64,000 nt of DNA from an uncultured Coriobacteriaceae bacterium (GTDB lineage: Bacteria > Actinomycetota > Coriobacteriia > Coriobacteriales > Atopobiaceae): assembly GCA_902791035.1 (NCBI GenBank), contig CADAUA010000009.1:123863-187862 (forward strand), read 5' to 3'. Below, in pieces: positions 1 to 8,831 of this stretch; position 1 is the stretch's first letter, and every line of letters starts with the position of its first letter. The notes under the pieces were generated by a model. That model was not told the origin of the DNA and made no database searches. It was given only the letters and a program-made list of their open reading frames with translations. The translations under genes and the position numbers were made by a program.

Positions 1-1026
1 AGCCTGGCGCAGCAGGTCGTAGAGCTCGTCGGTGAGCGCCGGGGTCTGGCTGTGGTCGTAGAGCTCGTAGGAGCGGTCGCGCACGAAGCGCCAGAGCTCG
101 TGGTCCACCGCAGCCGCGCCCAGGAGCTGGGCGGCCTTGCGGGCGGCGGCGGGACGCTCGTTTGCGGCCACGCGCTCGTGCCAGTTGTTCATGAGGGTCT
201 CGGTCAGCTTCTGTGCCAGGCCTTCGGCGCAGTCGTGCTCCAGGTCGCCCATCCCCGCCACCTGGGCTCGGGAGGCCTCGATCACCCGGGCCACGTCTGC
301 TGCCTCACGCTCGAAGTCGGCTGTCGGCTGAGCCGTGGCCTTGGTCACGCCCGCACCCATGTGATAGCGGTAGCCCATGATGTCGGTCCGGCAGCGCTCG
401 CGCTTGCTGGCCATGGCGATGACCAGGCACTCGTAGGCATCCTCGCCCCGCTGGAGCCGCTCCCCCGCCATGGAGGCGAAGGCGCGACGAACGACGTCGG
501 CGGCGTAGAGGCGGTGGGTCACGTGCCAGGGCACCACGTAGCCGCCTTCCTCGCAGAACATGCTGCGGAGAAGCCCCTCCCGGTCCAGGTCGTCCGTCTC
601 GTGGTTGGACCAGGCCATGAAGCCCGTCGCGGCGCTCTCGGGCGTGCCCTCCTCGGGCAGGGCCTCCAGGCCGAAGCGCAGGGAGTCCGCCGGGTCGGCC
701 TCCATGGCGTCGGCGAGGTCGCCCAGGACCGCCGGCCCCACGAGCTCGTCGTCGCCGTCGAGGAAGATCAGGTAGTCACCCGTAGCGGCCGTCACGCCCG
801 AGCGGCGGGCGAGGTGGCGGCCCTGGTTCTGGGCGTGACGTACCACATGAACGCGGGGGTCTCGTGCGGCGTAGTTGTCCGCAAGGGCACCCGTGCCGTC
901 GGTGGAGGCGTCGTCCACCACCACTGCCTCCCAGTCCCCGAAGGCCTGGGCAAGGAGCGAGTCCAGGCAGCGGGCCAGGTACTTGTCAACGTTATAGGCA
1001 GGAATGACCACAGAGATCTTGGGCAT
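1..1026 (-). CDS. Family 2 glycosyltransferase, 3' end cut by window edge
   Basis: Minus-strand gene starting at 1026 and running off the left edge, so the C-terminus is missing. The N-terminus has the GT-A fold pattern of family 2 glycosyltransferases: MPKISVVIPAYN, then VVVDDAST near residue 40 and FLDGDDE near residue 95 (the metal/sugar-nucleotide DxD region). Such enzymes transfer a sugar from a nucleotide donor to cell-wall or surface polysaccharide precursors. GGAGG lies 8 bases before the ATG and fixes the start. About 340 residues are visible. Acceptor and sugar cannot be told from the sequence. The next gene to the right is on the same strand but about 155 bp away, across a palindrome. 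Confidence 0.85.
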   Translation of the reverse strand, partial: MPKISVVIPAYNVDKYLARCLDSLLAQAFGDWEAVVVDDASTDGTGALADNYAARDPRVHVVRHAQNQGRHLARRSGVTAATGDYLIFLDGDDELVGPAVLGDLADAMEADPADSLRFGLEALPEEGTPESAATGFMAWSNHETDDLDREGLLRSMFCEEGGYVVPWHVTHRLYAADVVRRAFASMAGERLQRGEDAYECLVIAMASKRERCRTDIMGYRYHMGAGVTKATAQPTADFEREAADVARVIEASRAQVAGMGDLEHDCAEGLAQKLTETLMNNWHERVAANERPAAARKAAQLLGAAAVDHELWRFVRDRSYELYDHSQTPALTDELYDLLRQA

Positions 1027-1148
1027 CTATGCATCCTCCATCGCTCGTACGGCACGACGCCGTTCTTGTCTCCGACATTCTACCAGCACATGTCATACGA
1101 CCCGCATTGCCCACAGGTAGCACACGCAAAGCCACGCCAGCCACCGGT

Positions 1149-1179
1149 GTCACAGAAGTGTCTGACACTTTTGTGACAC
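1149..1179. repeat. 31-bp palindromic REP-like unit
   Basis: TGTCACAGAAGTGTC, one base, then GACACTTTTGTGACA: two 15-bp arms with one mismatch. The same 31-bp unit, slightly changed, occurs twice in inverted orientation at 56985-57058. It lies between the exporter permease stop and the glycosyltransferase, where it could also act as a terminator-like hairpin. Confidence 0.7.
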
Positions 1180-1181
1180 AC

Positions 1182-4100
1182 CTAGTCCACGCTCTTGAGG
1201 CTCTCGACCATGTTCACGCGATCCAGCTTGGGCCGCATGAAGAGGAGCACCAGCACCGTGAAGACCAGCGTGAGGGCGAAGGAGTAGCCGTAGCTCGGCG
1301 CATGGATGAGCCGCCCGAACATCACGTAGTCGACCTCCGCCGTGGTGACCACGAAGGTCTCCAGCCAGGTGCCTAGGACCAGACCCAGGATGTCGCCAAG
1401 GAGTGCCAGGATCACCATCTCGCGGAAGATGTAGGCGTGGACCTCGTGGCGCGTGAAGCCCAGCACCTTGAGGCTGGCAATCTCGCGGATGCGCTCCGAG
1501 ACGTTTATGTTCGTGAGGTTGTAGAGCACGATGAAGGCGAGCGCCGCGGCCGAGACGATGAGGACCACGACCACCATGTTCACGGCACTCAGCGCGTTCC
1601 GGTACATGTTTATGGTCTCGTCGGTAAAGACCACGGTGGACACGTGGTCCTGGGAGGCTAGCGCGGAGGACAGGGCCTCCCGCTCCCCCTCGGAGGACCC
1701 CACGTTCGTGTAGAGGGTCTGGAAGACCGGGTCCTCGGAGCCCATCGCCGCCCAGGCCTCGCGGCCCACGTAGACGACGTTGCCCACGTAGTTCTCCACG
1801 ATGCCGGTCACCGTGAGCTCGTGGCCCTCGCCCACCGCGTTGCCCACGTCGTCCTGGTCGTAGAGGCGGAAGGTGTTGCCTACCCCCACGCCCAGGAGCT
1901 TGGCGGTCTTCTCGGTGAGGACGACCGAGTCGTCGTCGAAGGTCACGGGGTCCTGCGAGAGGCGGTCCTTGAAGGTGAGGGCCTGCGGGAGCTCGTCGGA
2001 ACTCATGGGCACCGCGACGCTCACCCGCAGCGGCGCATGGAGGGAGGAGCCAGCCTGGAGGTTCTCGCTCTGGACGCGCACCGTCCCGGTGGCGCCCTCC
2101 TGGCCCAGGTAGGCGGCAACGGCCTCCACGTCGGCGGAGGTCGCGGAGTCGTCCAAGGAGACCGTGGTGTTGTAGTGGACGATTGGGCCGTACTGGCGGT
2201 CGATGATGTCCCAGATGGAGTCGTGCAGGCCGAAGCCGGTGAGGAGCAGGGCCGTGCAGCCGGCTATGCCCACGACCGTCATGAGCAGGCGGCGCTTGTA
2301 GCGGAAGAGGTTTCGGCAGGTCACCTTCCACGAGAAGGACATCCGGCTCCAGAGGGGGCCGAGGCGCTCCAGCAGGATGCGCTTGCCCGCCTTGGGGACC
2401 CGGGGCAGCAGGAGGACGGCCGGGGTCGAGGTCAGGCTCGAGACGACCGCGGCCCAGGTGGCAATCAGGGTGACGCCGACCCCGATCCCGCCCGAGACGA
2501 GGGCGATGCCGGGGTCGATGGGCAGGGGCAGGGGCGCCAGCGGGACCACGTAGATGATGGAGTAGGCGAAGGTCACGATGCGCGGGAGCACCTGGGTGAG
2601 GAGCGCGATGCCGAAGACCGCGCCAGACACGCTGGCCATGGCCGCGTAGAGCAGGTACTTGGAGGCAATGCGGCCCGTGGAGTAGCCCAGGGCCTTGAAG
2701 GTGCCGATGAGCACGCGGTCGTCCTCCACCATGCGCGTCATGGTGGTGAGCGAGACAAGGGCCGCCACCAGGAAGAAGACCAGCGGGAACACGGCGGCTA
2801 TGGAATCCATCCGGCGGGTGTCGGCATCGTAGGTGGCCACGCCCTCGTTCTGGGTGCGATCCAGCACGTACACCTGGGGTGCCTCGAGGTCGTCGACCTG
2901 GCGCTGGGCCTCGTCGATCCGGGCCTGGGCCTCCTGGAGCTGACGCTCGGCGTCCGCACGCGAATCCTCCAGCTGACGCGCGCCGTCCTCGTAGGAGCTC
3001 TGGGCCGATTCCAGCCTGCTTCGGCCCGAGTCCAGGGTGCCCTGGGCCACATCGAGCTTGGCCTGCGCAACGGACAGGCGGATCTCCGCGCTCACGGACT
3101 GGTCGTCCAGGGCGTCCTGGGCGGCGTCGAGCGTCGCCTGGGCCTGGGCCAGCTGCTCGCGACCGGCATCGATCCGTGCCTGGGCCGACTCAAGCCCCTT
3201 GAGTGCGGAGTCGAGCTCCTGGCGGAGCGCATCCAGCTTGGCAAGGGCGGTCTCCCCGTCTATGACCTCGATGCCATAGGGCTCCAAGAGGGCCGCAGCC
3301 TGCGCCCGGAGCTCCTCGAGAAGTGCCGCAAGCTCCTCGTCGGTCTTGCCCTCCGCGCGTGCCGCGTCGATCTGCGCCTTGAGGTCCGCAAGCCTCTGGC
3401 GACCTTGGTCGAGCACACCTATCGCCAGTCTGAGGGCGGTCTGGGCCTCGGAGGCGTTGGCCACGCTCACCCCATGCGACGAGAGCTGCGCCGCAGCCTC
3501 GCTGTCCAGCTGGCTCTGGGCGGCGTCAAGCTGTGCGCCCTTGTCCGCAAGCTGGGCCTTGCCGGAATCGATCCTTGCCTGGGCAGCCGCGAGCTGGGCT
3601 TCGGCCTGGGCGCGTCCCTGGTCGAGCTGGGTCTTGCCCTGCGACTGTGCTGCCTCACCATCGGCGAGCTCGGTTTGGGACGACTCTATCTGCTCCGCCG
3701 CCATGTCCAGCTTGGCCTGCGCCACGTCGAGCTTCTCGCGGGCGTCGGCGCTCCTGTCATCGAGCTCCGCCTGGGCGGCGTCTATCTGTTCCTGGGCCTT
3801 GGCCTTGATGTCGGCCAGCCGCGCCTGGGCCAGGTCGTCCGCCATTGCCTGCAGGCGCTTCTTGGTCTTCGTGACCAGGGCCTCGTACTCGTCGGAGCCG
3901 CTCTCCAGACTGCTGGCCCCCTCCACCGTGAGGTAGACCTCGGTGTAGGGAAAATCCGCGGCGAAGGTCTGGGGTGCCACGTTCACATAGCGGTCGATCG
4001 AGCCCGAGCCCAGCGTGGTGGACCCGTAGGAGCCGGTGTAGGGATACACCGGGGACGCGATCACACCGACGACCTCGAGCTCCGTCACCGAGAAGACCTT

Positions 4101-4637
4101 GCCGAGGTCCTGGGTTCCGTAGAGGAGCTCCAGGCGCTCGCCCTCGGGCGACGGGTCCGTGGGGTCGGCGCTGACGACGCACTCCCCTGACGCCTGCGGC
4201 CAGCGACCCGAGAGCAGCTTGGGACGATTGAGGTAGAAGGGATCGTCCGAATCCACCTCGTAGTCGGACGCCTGGGACGAGGCCGCGGCGGCATCCACGT
4301 CTAGGGACGACACGCGCACCGCCACCTGCTGCTTACCCACGCGGGCCACGACGTCTGCCGTCCGCGAGGGCATGGCTGCGTCCACGCCGTTGGCCGCCGC
4401 GATGCGATCGACGTCCGCGGAGTCCCAGCCCTGGGAGGAGATGACCCGCAGGTCGTAGAGGTCGCAGCCGTCGTAGAGGAGGTCGCCGGCGCGCCGCATC
4501 TCGGGACCGCAGAGCTTGAGGCCGGCAAAGAAGCCGCAGCCCAAGGCTGCAATGCCCATGATTGCCAGGAAACGGCCCAGCGAACCGCGGACGCTGCGAA
4601 GGATCTCCTTGAGAAACGCCGACCGCACGGCTACCAC
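1182..4637 (-). CDS. FtsX/MacB-type ABC permease with long coiled-coil extracytoplasmic domain
   Basis: 1151 residues. A membrane helix lies at about 15-35, then an extracytoplasmic region holding a very long Ala/Gln/Asp-rich coiled coil (about residues 265-600, many AQA/LDAAQ heptads). Two FtsX-like blocks of membrane helices follow (about 620-760 and 1020-1140), the first containing the typical VFFLVAALVSLTTMTRMVEDDR region. It starts at a GTG that overlaps the stop of the upstream ATPase by 7 bases, so the two are translationally coupled and almost certainly form one exporter or mechanotransmission complex. The coil is longer than in ordinary MacB proteins. Substrate unknown; lipid, peptide or antimicrobial export are possibilities. 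Confidence 0.9.
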   Translation of the reverse strand: MVAVRSAFLKEILRSVRGSLGRFLAIMGIAALGCGFFAGLKLCGPEMRRAGDLLYDGCDLYDLRVISSQGWDSADVDRIAAANGVDAAMPSRTADVVARVGKQQVAVRVSSLDVDAAAASSQASDYEVDSDDPFYLNRPKLLSGRWPQASGECVVSADPTDPSPEGERLELLYGTQDLGKVFSVTELEVVGVIASPVYPYTGSYGSTTLGSGSIDRYVNVAPQTFAADFPYTEVYLTVEGASSLESGSDEYEALVTKTKKRLQAMADDLAQARLADIKAKAQEQIDAAQAELDDRSADAREKLDVAQAKLDMAAEQIESSQTELADGEAAQSQGKTQLDQGRAQAEAQLAAAQARIDSGKAQLADKGAQLDAAQSQLDSEAAAQLSSHGVSVANASEAQTALRLAIGVLDQGRQRLADLKAQIDAARAEGKTDEELAALLEELRAQAAALLEPYGIEVIDGETALAKLDALRQELDSALKGLESAQARIDAGREQLAQAQATLDAAQDALDDQSVSAEIRLSVAQAKLDVAQGTLDSGRSRLESAQSSYEDGARQLEDSRADAERQLQEAQARIDEAQRQVDDLEAPQVYVLDRTQNEGVATYDADTRRMDSIAAVFPLVFFLVAALVSLTTMTRMVEDDRVLIGTFKALGYSTGRIASKYLLYAAMASVSGAVFGIALLTQVLPRIVTFAYSIIYVVPLAPLPLPIDPGIALVSGGIGVGVTLIATWAAVVSSLTSTPAVLLLPRVPKAGKRILLERLGPLWSRMSFSWKVTCRNLFRYKRRLLMTVVGIAGCTALLLTGFGLHDSIWDIIDRQYGPIVHYNTTVSLDDSATSADVEAVAAYLGQEGATGTVRVQSENLQAGSSLHAPLRVSVAVPMSSDELPQALTFKDRLSQDPVTFDDDSVVLTEKTAKLLGVGVGNTFRLYDQDDVGNAVGEGHELTVTGIVENYVGNVVYVGREAWAAMGSEDPVFQTLYTNVGSSEGEREALSSALASQDHVSTVVFTDETINMYRNALSAVNMVVVVLIVSAAALAFIVLYNLTNINVSERIREIASLKVLGFTRHEVHAYIFREMVILALLGDILGLVLGTWLETFVVTTAEVDYVMFGRLIHAPSYGYSFALTLVFTVLVLLFMRPKLDRVNMVESLKSVD

Positions 4638-5332
4638 TCCACGCCGGACGCGTCGAGGGGATGGCCGTTCGTCTCCACGCTCTGGGCACGACCCTCGCGG
4701 ATGCGGATCACACGGTCTGCCATCTGGGTGAAGGCTGAGTTGTGCGTCACGATGGCCACGGTGCGGCCCTGTTGGCGACAGGTGTCCTGCAGGAGCTGGA
4801 GGATCTGCTTACCCGTACGATAGTCGAGCGCACCCGTGGGCTCGTCGCAGAGCAGGAGCTTGGGGTTCTTGGCCAGGGCTCGGGCAATGGCCACGCGCTG
4901 CTGCTCGCCACCGGAGAGCTGTGCCGGGAAGTTGTCCATGCGGTTGGCCAGGCCCACCTCGGAGAGGACCTGGGTCGCCGGCAGCGGGTCGCGACAGATC
5001 TGGCTCGCGAGTTCGACGTTCTCGAGCGCCGTCAGGTTCTGCACGAGGTTATAGAACTGGAAGACGAAACCGATCTGGTGCCGGCGGTATTGGGTGAGCT
5101 CACGTTCCGAGAGGCCCGACACAGCCGTGCCATCGAGCGTGATGGTCCCCGACGTGCACGAGTCCATGCCGCCCAGCATGTTGAGCACGGTCGTCTTGCC
5201 GGCACCCGAGGGACCCACGATCACGCACAGTTCGCCCCGCTCGATGTCGAACGTCATGCCATCGACGGCCCGCACCTCCACGGACCCCATCTGGTAGAGC
5301 TTGCACACGTCACGAAACTCGACGAAAGCCAT
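4631..5332 (-). CDS. ABC transporter ATPase, MacB/LolD type
   Basis: 233 residues. Walker [10 protein letters not shown] (near 42), Q-loop VFQFYNLV, signature LSGGEQQR, Walker [13 protein letters not shown] and the switch His in VTHN are all present, and the length is normal for a LolD/MacB-type ATPase. It powers the permease that overlaps its 3' end. A second pair with the same architecture lies at 44371-47555; both ATPases end in Glu-Trp-stop and overlap their permease by 7 bases. The start at 5332 is about 140 bp from repeat array A. Confidence 0.93.
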   Translation of the reverse strand: MAFVEFRDVCKLYQMGSVEVRAVDGMTFDIERGELCVIVGPSGAGKTTVLNMLGGMDSCTSGTITLDGTAVSGLSERELTQYRRHQIGFVFQFYNLVQNLTALENVELASQICRDPLPATQVLSEVGLANRMDNFPAQLSGGEQQRVAIARALAKNPKLLLCDEPTGALDYRTGKQILQLLQDTCRQQGRTVAIVTHNSAFTQMADRVIRIREGRAQSVETNGHPLDASGVEW

Positions 5333-5468
5333 GCGAACCGCCCAATCGACAGCGATACCTTTGCTCGATTATCCCACAGCCAAGGCTAGGTCACACGATT
5401 CCGCCGTGTCCCATGACGTAGGCCGGCCAAACGAGGCGCCCGGGGACACAACCTGCACGGAGTTGTGC

Positions 5469-5785
5469 TCGAGTAGGTACTCGAGTAGGTCAGAGGCGGG
5501 TGTCCCACCTCCCTTCCATCGTGCCCACGGGGTCGATTGCCCCCTCGAGTAGGTTCCTCTCCCTTGCAGGGGTGCTCCGGCCAAGCCTCTCTGGGGGCGA
5601 TTAGCCCATCCATGTCACTTCCCAGCCCGAGGTATGGGTCGGGCTGCGACCTACTCGACGACCATTCCGTCGCCCAACGCCTCGCGGCACGGTCGGTGTC
5701 TCGGCCGGCCCGCCTACTCGAGGGCCAATCCGTCCATCAGCATGTCGCTGACAAGCCAGGCATTCTTGCTTACCGACCTACTCGA
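5469..5785. repeat. TCGAGTAGG array A (6 sites)
   Basis: Forward 9-mers begin at 5469, 5481 and 5545; reverse-complement copies (CCTACTCGA) begin at 5650, 5713 and 5777. Intervals are 12, 64, 105, 63 and 64 bp, close to multiples of 10.5 bp. Sites point toward the array centre. The array fills most of the 592-bp divergent gap between the ABC ATPase start (5332) and the MATE start (5925). I see no gene in this gap. Some sites have a flanking ATTG-type tetranucleotide a few bases outward. Confidence 0.9.
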
Positions 5786-5924
5786 GCGTCACACCGCCGC
5801 ACGCGTGACCGGAGTCGCATCTGTTACCTCGGTGAAGCCCGTCGGAACGGCCGGTCATACTCCACAACGCTGCTACGCTTTCCTCGCATCCCTAACCCAA
5901 AGCAGAAGGAAGAGCAGCCCTCAC

Positions 5925-7301
5925 ATGGCATCGAGTTCGGGGTCGACCACGCTCGACGTAACCTCCGGCACAATCTGGAAGCAACTGCTCCAACTGTGCA
6001 TCCCCGTCTTCTTCTCCTCCTTCTTCCAGCAGGCATATGCCCTGGTGAACACCTACGTCGTCAGCCGATTCGCCTCCGAGGCGGCCCTCGGAGGCATCCA
6101 GGCCACCACATCCCTCGTGGACCTGGTCGTCGGCTTCTCCGTTGGCATCGGCACCGGCTGCGGCATCATCTGCGGCCAACAGTTCGGCGCGCACCAGGAC
6201 GAGCGCCTCGCTACCTCGGTTCGGACCGCCATGGTCATAGCGCTCGTAGGCGGGGTCGTCTTCTCCGCGCTCGGAGTGACGTTCGCCGAGCCCATCCTGG
6301 TCCTCATGGACACCCCGGCCGACCTCATGGCCGAAGCGGTCGCCTTCGCGCGCACCTATTTTGCCGCCATGGTCTTCTCGATAGTCTTCAACATGGGATC
6401 TGCCATCCAACGATCCGTGGGCGACACCCGCACGCCATCGGTCATCGTCGCGGCCTCCTGCGGCGTGAACATCGCTTTCGACCTCGTCCTCGTAGCGGGC
6501 CTTCGCCTGGGGGCCTTCGGTGCGGGCCTCTCCACCGCAATCTCCCTGCTCTTTGGCGCAGCAGCGACCACCTGGCGACTCGCGAGCGTCCGCGAGTCTT
6601 GGAGGCTCGACCTCTCCCGCCTGAGCATCGACCCCCGTATCTGCAAGGTCATGATCCTCACCGGGATACCGCTTGGACTGCAGTCGTCCGCCTACTCCAT
6701 CTCGAACATCATCATCCAGTCCACGGTCAACTCGTTCGGGTCCGAGACGGTCATCGCGTGGGGTCTGTCCAACCGCATCGAGGGCGTCGTCTGGATGATA
6801 GAGGCGGCCCTCACCGTCGCCGTCACGACCTTTGCCGCCCAGAACTTCGGGGCGCACGACTACGACCGCATGCGCCGCGGCCTCAGGACTTCCTTCGGTC
6901 TTGCCGTCGTGATCGTGGGTGGGGTCACGGCGGGGCTCCTCGTGCTTGCTGGGCCCGTCGTCTCGGTCTTCTCCACCAACCCCGAGGTCCTGCGCCTCGC
7001 CATACTCATGATGTGGTTCGTCGAGCCCTTCACGGTCGTCTTTGCCATCATGGACGCCATCGCGGGCACCATCCGCGGCTCCGGCGAGAGCTTGCGCCCC
7101 ATGATCATCACGATGACGGGCGTCTGCCTCCTGCGTGTGGTCTGGCTCCTGACCTGGGTGCCCAGTCACCACACCATCGAGATGGTCCTGCTCTGCTACC
7201 CCGTGACCTACGTGATCACGCTCGTGGCCTACATCGTCTACTACCGCCACGGCCATTGGCTGACGCACGCCGAGACCAACAAGGAGCGCGCCCTCGCATA
7301 G
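5925..7301 (+). CDS. MATE-family multidrug/cation antiporter
   Basis: 458 residues, the usual MATE size, with twelve predicted membrane helices in two matching halves. MATE features include a gated N-terminal helix (IPVFFSSFFQQAYALVNTYVVSRF), AFARTYFAAMVFS, and the repeat-half segment IPLGLQSSAYSISN. MATE proteins export drugs or metabolites in exchange for Na+ or H+. The reading frame is open further upstream, but the ATG at 5925 has AAGGAAGAG about 10 bases before it and gives the normal family length, whereas the longer form would run through repeat array A. The gene is single, with array A in its 5' region. Confidence 0.92.
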   Translation: MASSSGSTTLDVTSGTIWKQLLQLCIPVFFSSFFQQAYALVNTYVVSRFASEAALGGIQATTSLVDLVVGFSVGIGTGCGIICGQQFGAHQDERLATSVRTAMVIALVGGVVFSALGVTFAEPILVLMDTPADLMAEAVAFARTYFAAMVFSIVFNMGSAIQRSVGDTRTPSVIVAASCGVNIAFDLVLVAGLRLGAFGAGLSTAISLLFGAAATTWRLASVRESWRLDLSRLSIDPRICKVMILTGIPLGLQSSAYSISNIIIQSTVNSFGSETVIAWGLSNRIEGVVWMIEAALTVAVTTFAAQNFGAHDYDRMRRGLRTSFGLAVVIVGGVTAGLLVLAGPVVSVFSTNPEVLRLAILMMWFVEPFTVVFAIMDAIAGTIRGSGESLRPMIITMTGVCLLRVVWLLTWVPSHHTIEMVLLCYPVTYVITLVAYIVYYRHGHWLTHAETNKERALA

Positions 7302-7402
7302 GCGCTTGGGCTTCAGACGGGCATCGCTCGCCCACTTGCGCTAACCTGTGTCTGTTCTGCGAGAAAGCCCACGCCGCGCCGTGCGCGGTATAAGGAGTCG
7401 CC

Positions 7403-8335
7403 ATGCCGGCCCTCATAACCCATCACATCTTTGGCGAGGACGCCTATCCGTCCCTGCCAGAGGAAATCGTCTCGGGCGAGGAGGAGCTCCTCGCCTACCT
7501 CCTAGGCAACCAGGGGCCCGACCCCTTCTTCATGCGCTTTACCGGTGGCCCCAGTGCGAACAGGGTCTCCCGCAAGCTCGCACACGACCTCCAATCGTCC
7601 AGGACCACCCGCGCCTTCCTTGCCGCGCGCGACGCCGTGAGCCACCTTCCCGAGGACGACAAGCGCATCGGCCGTGCCTTCGTCCTGGGCATGGTAGGGC
7701 ACTACGTGCTGGATCGCACCGTTCATCCCTTCGTGTACGCCCAGCAGGCCGCCCTTATCGATGCCGACCCGACCCTCGGCGCCTCAGCAAGCGAGCTGCA
7801 TGCCGTCATCGAGAGCGACATCGACACCTGGCTCCTCTGGGAGAAGCGCCATGCCACGGTGCACGAGCGCCCAGCCGACGCCAACCTCATGCGCACCGAG
7901 CGCACCGGCCGTGTGGCGGGAGCAATCTTCTCTCAGGTGGCCTTCTCGGTCTATGCCCTCAACCTGGGGGCGGAGCAGTATGCGGGCGCCGTGGGCGACT
8001 ACGAGTTCATTTGCCGGCTGGCGGATCCTGCCGGCTCCCCGCACGTGCGCGTGGCGGGTGCCATCGAGCGGATGGTGCGCGGTAATTCCATGGCCGAGGC
8101 CCTGTCCCACTACGTGCGTCGGTCGCGCGAGTGCCCGGCCGCCAACCTCGAGCATGGCGAGTGGGAAAATCCCTTTACCCACAAGAAGAGCGCGGAGAGC
8201 TTCCCCGACCTGTACGAGCTTGCGCTGGCGGACTATCCCGCGCTCGCCGAGGCGGTGGCTCGGGGCAATAAGGACGTGCTCGCGAACCTCGTTGCCGGGC
8301 TCAACTACGAGGGCCGTCCAGACTGCGACGACTAG
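7403..8335 (+). CDS. Zinc-dependent phospholipase C-like protein
   Basis: 310 residues, cytoplasmic by sequence (no signal peptide). It has the spaced histidines and aspartates expected of the zinc-dependent phospholipase C family: MPALITHHIFGED at the N-terminus, GHYVLDRTVHPF around residue 97, and a DIDTW motif about 45 residues later. A zinc-binding hydrolase fold is likely, but in this small bacterial subgroup the substrate is unknown. AAGGAG lies a few bases before the ATG. It follows the MATE gene by 101 bp on the same strand and is closed by the hairpin at 8367-8400. Confidence 0.7.
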   Translation: MPALITHHIFGEDAYPSLPEEIVSGEEELLAYLLGNQGPDPFFMRFTGGPSANRVSRKLAHDLQSSRTTRAFLAARDAVSHLPEDDKRIGRAFVLGMVGHYVLDRTVHPFVYAQQAALIDADPTLGASASELHAVIESDIDTWLLWEKRHATVHERPADANLMRTERTGRVAGAIFSQVAFSVYALNLGAEQYAGAVGDYEFICRLADPAGSPHVRVAGAIERMVRGNSMAEALSHYVRRSRECPAANLEHGEWENPFTHKKSAESFPDLYELALADYPALAEAVARGNKDVLANLVAGLNYEGRPDCDD

Positions 8336-8366
8336 GCACCTCGGTACAAACCCTGCGAGACCACAA

Positions 8367-8400
8367 GAGGGGCGTGGCGGAAGCATCCGCCGCGCCCCTC
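8367..8400. terminator. Bidirectional intrinsic terminator
   Basis: GAGGGGCGTGGCGGA, 4-base loop, TCCGCCGCGCCCCTC: a 15-bp stem with one G-U-type pair. It sits between convergent genes (phospholipase-like gene on plus, small unknown gene on minus). The U-tract is weak. Confidence 0.75.
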
Positions 8401-8459
8401 GTTCGGTCTCGCGCACGGGCTTCGCGCCAGCCGTGCATCGCACCGGCCCTACGGCGCGC

Positions 8460-8780
8460 TCAAAGCCACACGAGCCCGCCGTCCTCCGTCTGCGCATCGG
8501 CATCCGAGCTGTCCGCTTCCTCCACCTGAGAGGCCGTCTCGTGCTCCAGCTTGCGCACCGACTCCTCGAGCCAGGGGACGTTGCTGTGCTCGGTGGGCTC
8601 GAAGGGAACCTCCTCCCCTTTCTCCAGCCACACGAGAGGGCCGCACGTCTGGCCCACAGGCTCCCCATGCGACGACTCTAGGCTTGCCGACCGGGAATCG
8701 GCACTCGCGTCGGTAGCCTCCACGAACTTCAGGAGCTCGGCATACTCGTCATGGCCCTGCCTGCTCGCGGGTAGTCCCAT
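8460..8780 (-). CDS. Small acidic hypothetical protein
   Basis: 106 residues, strongly acidic, rich in Glu, Ser and Asp, without membrane segments or motifs I recognise. GGGAGG is placed about 6 bases before the ATG, which supports translation. It ends just before the shared terminator at 8367-8400 and lies 50 bp downstream of gltD on the same strand, so it may be read through from gltBD. Function unknown. Confidence 0.55.
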   Translation of the reverse strand: MGLPASRQGHDEYAELLKFVEATDASADSRSASLESSHGEPVGQTCGPLVWLEKGEEVPFEPTEHSNVPWLEESVRKLEHETASQVEEADSSDADAQTEDGGLVWL

Positions 8781-8831
8781 CTCCAGCCTCCCATCAAGTG
8801 CCGCCTCGGGCGCACCTGGCGCCGCGCTTGT

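Noticed and set aside
1821..4190. 789-codon open frame on the plus strand
   Set aside because: Antisense to the coiled-coil permease; its apparent Leu/Gly repeats mirror the coil's codons.
5634..5924. N-terminal extension of the MATE protein
   Set aside because: It would translate repeat array A, adds no membrane helix, and lacks a ribosome site; the ATG at 5925 has one and gives the family length.
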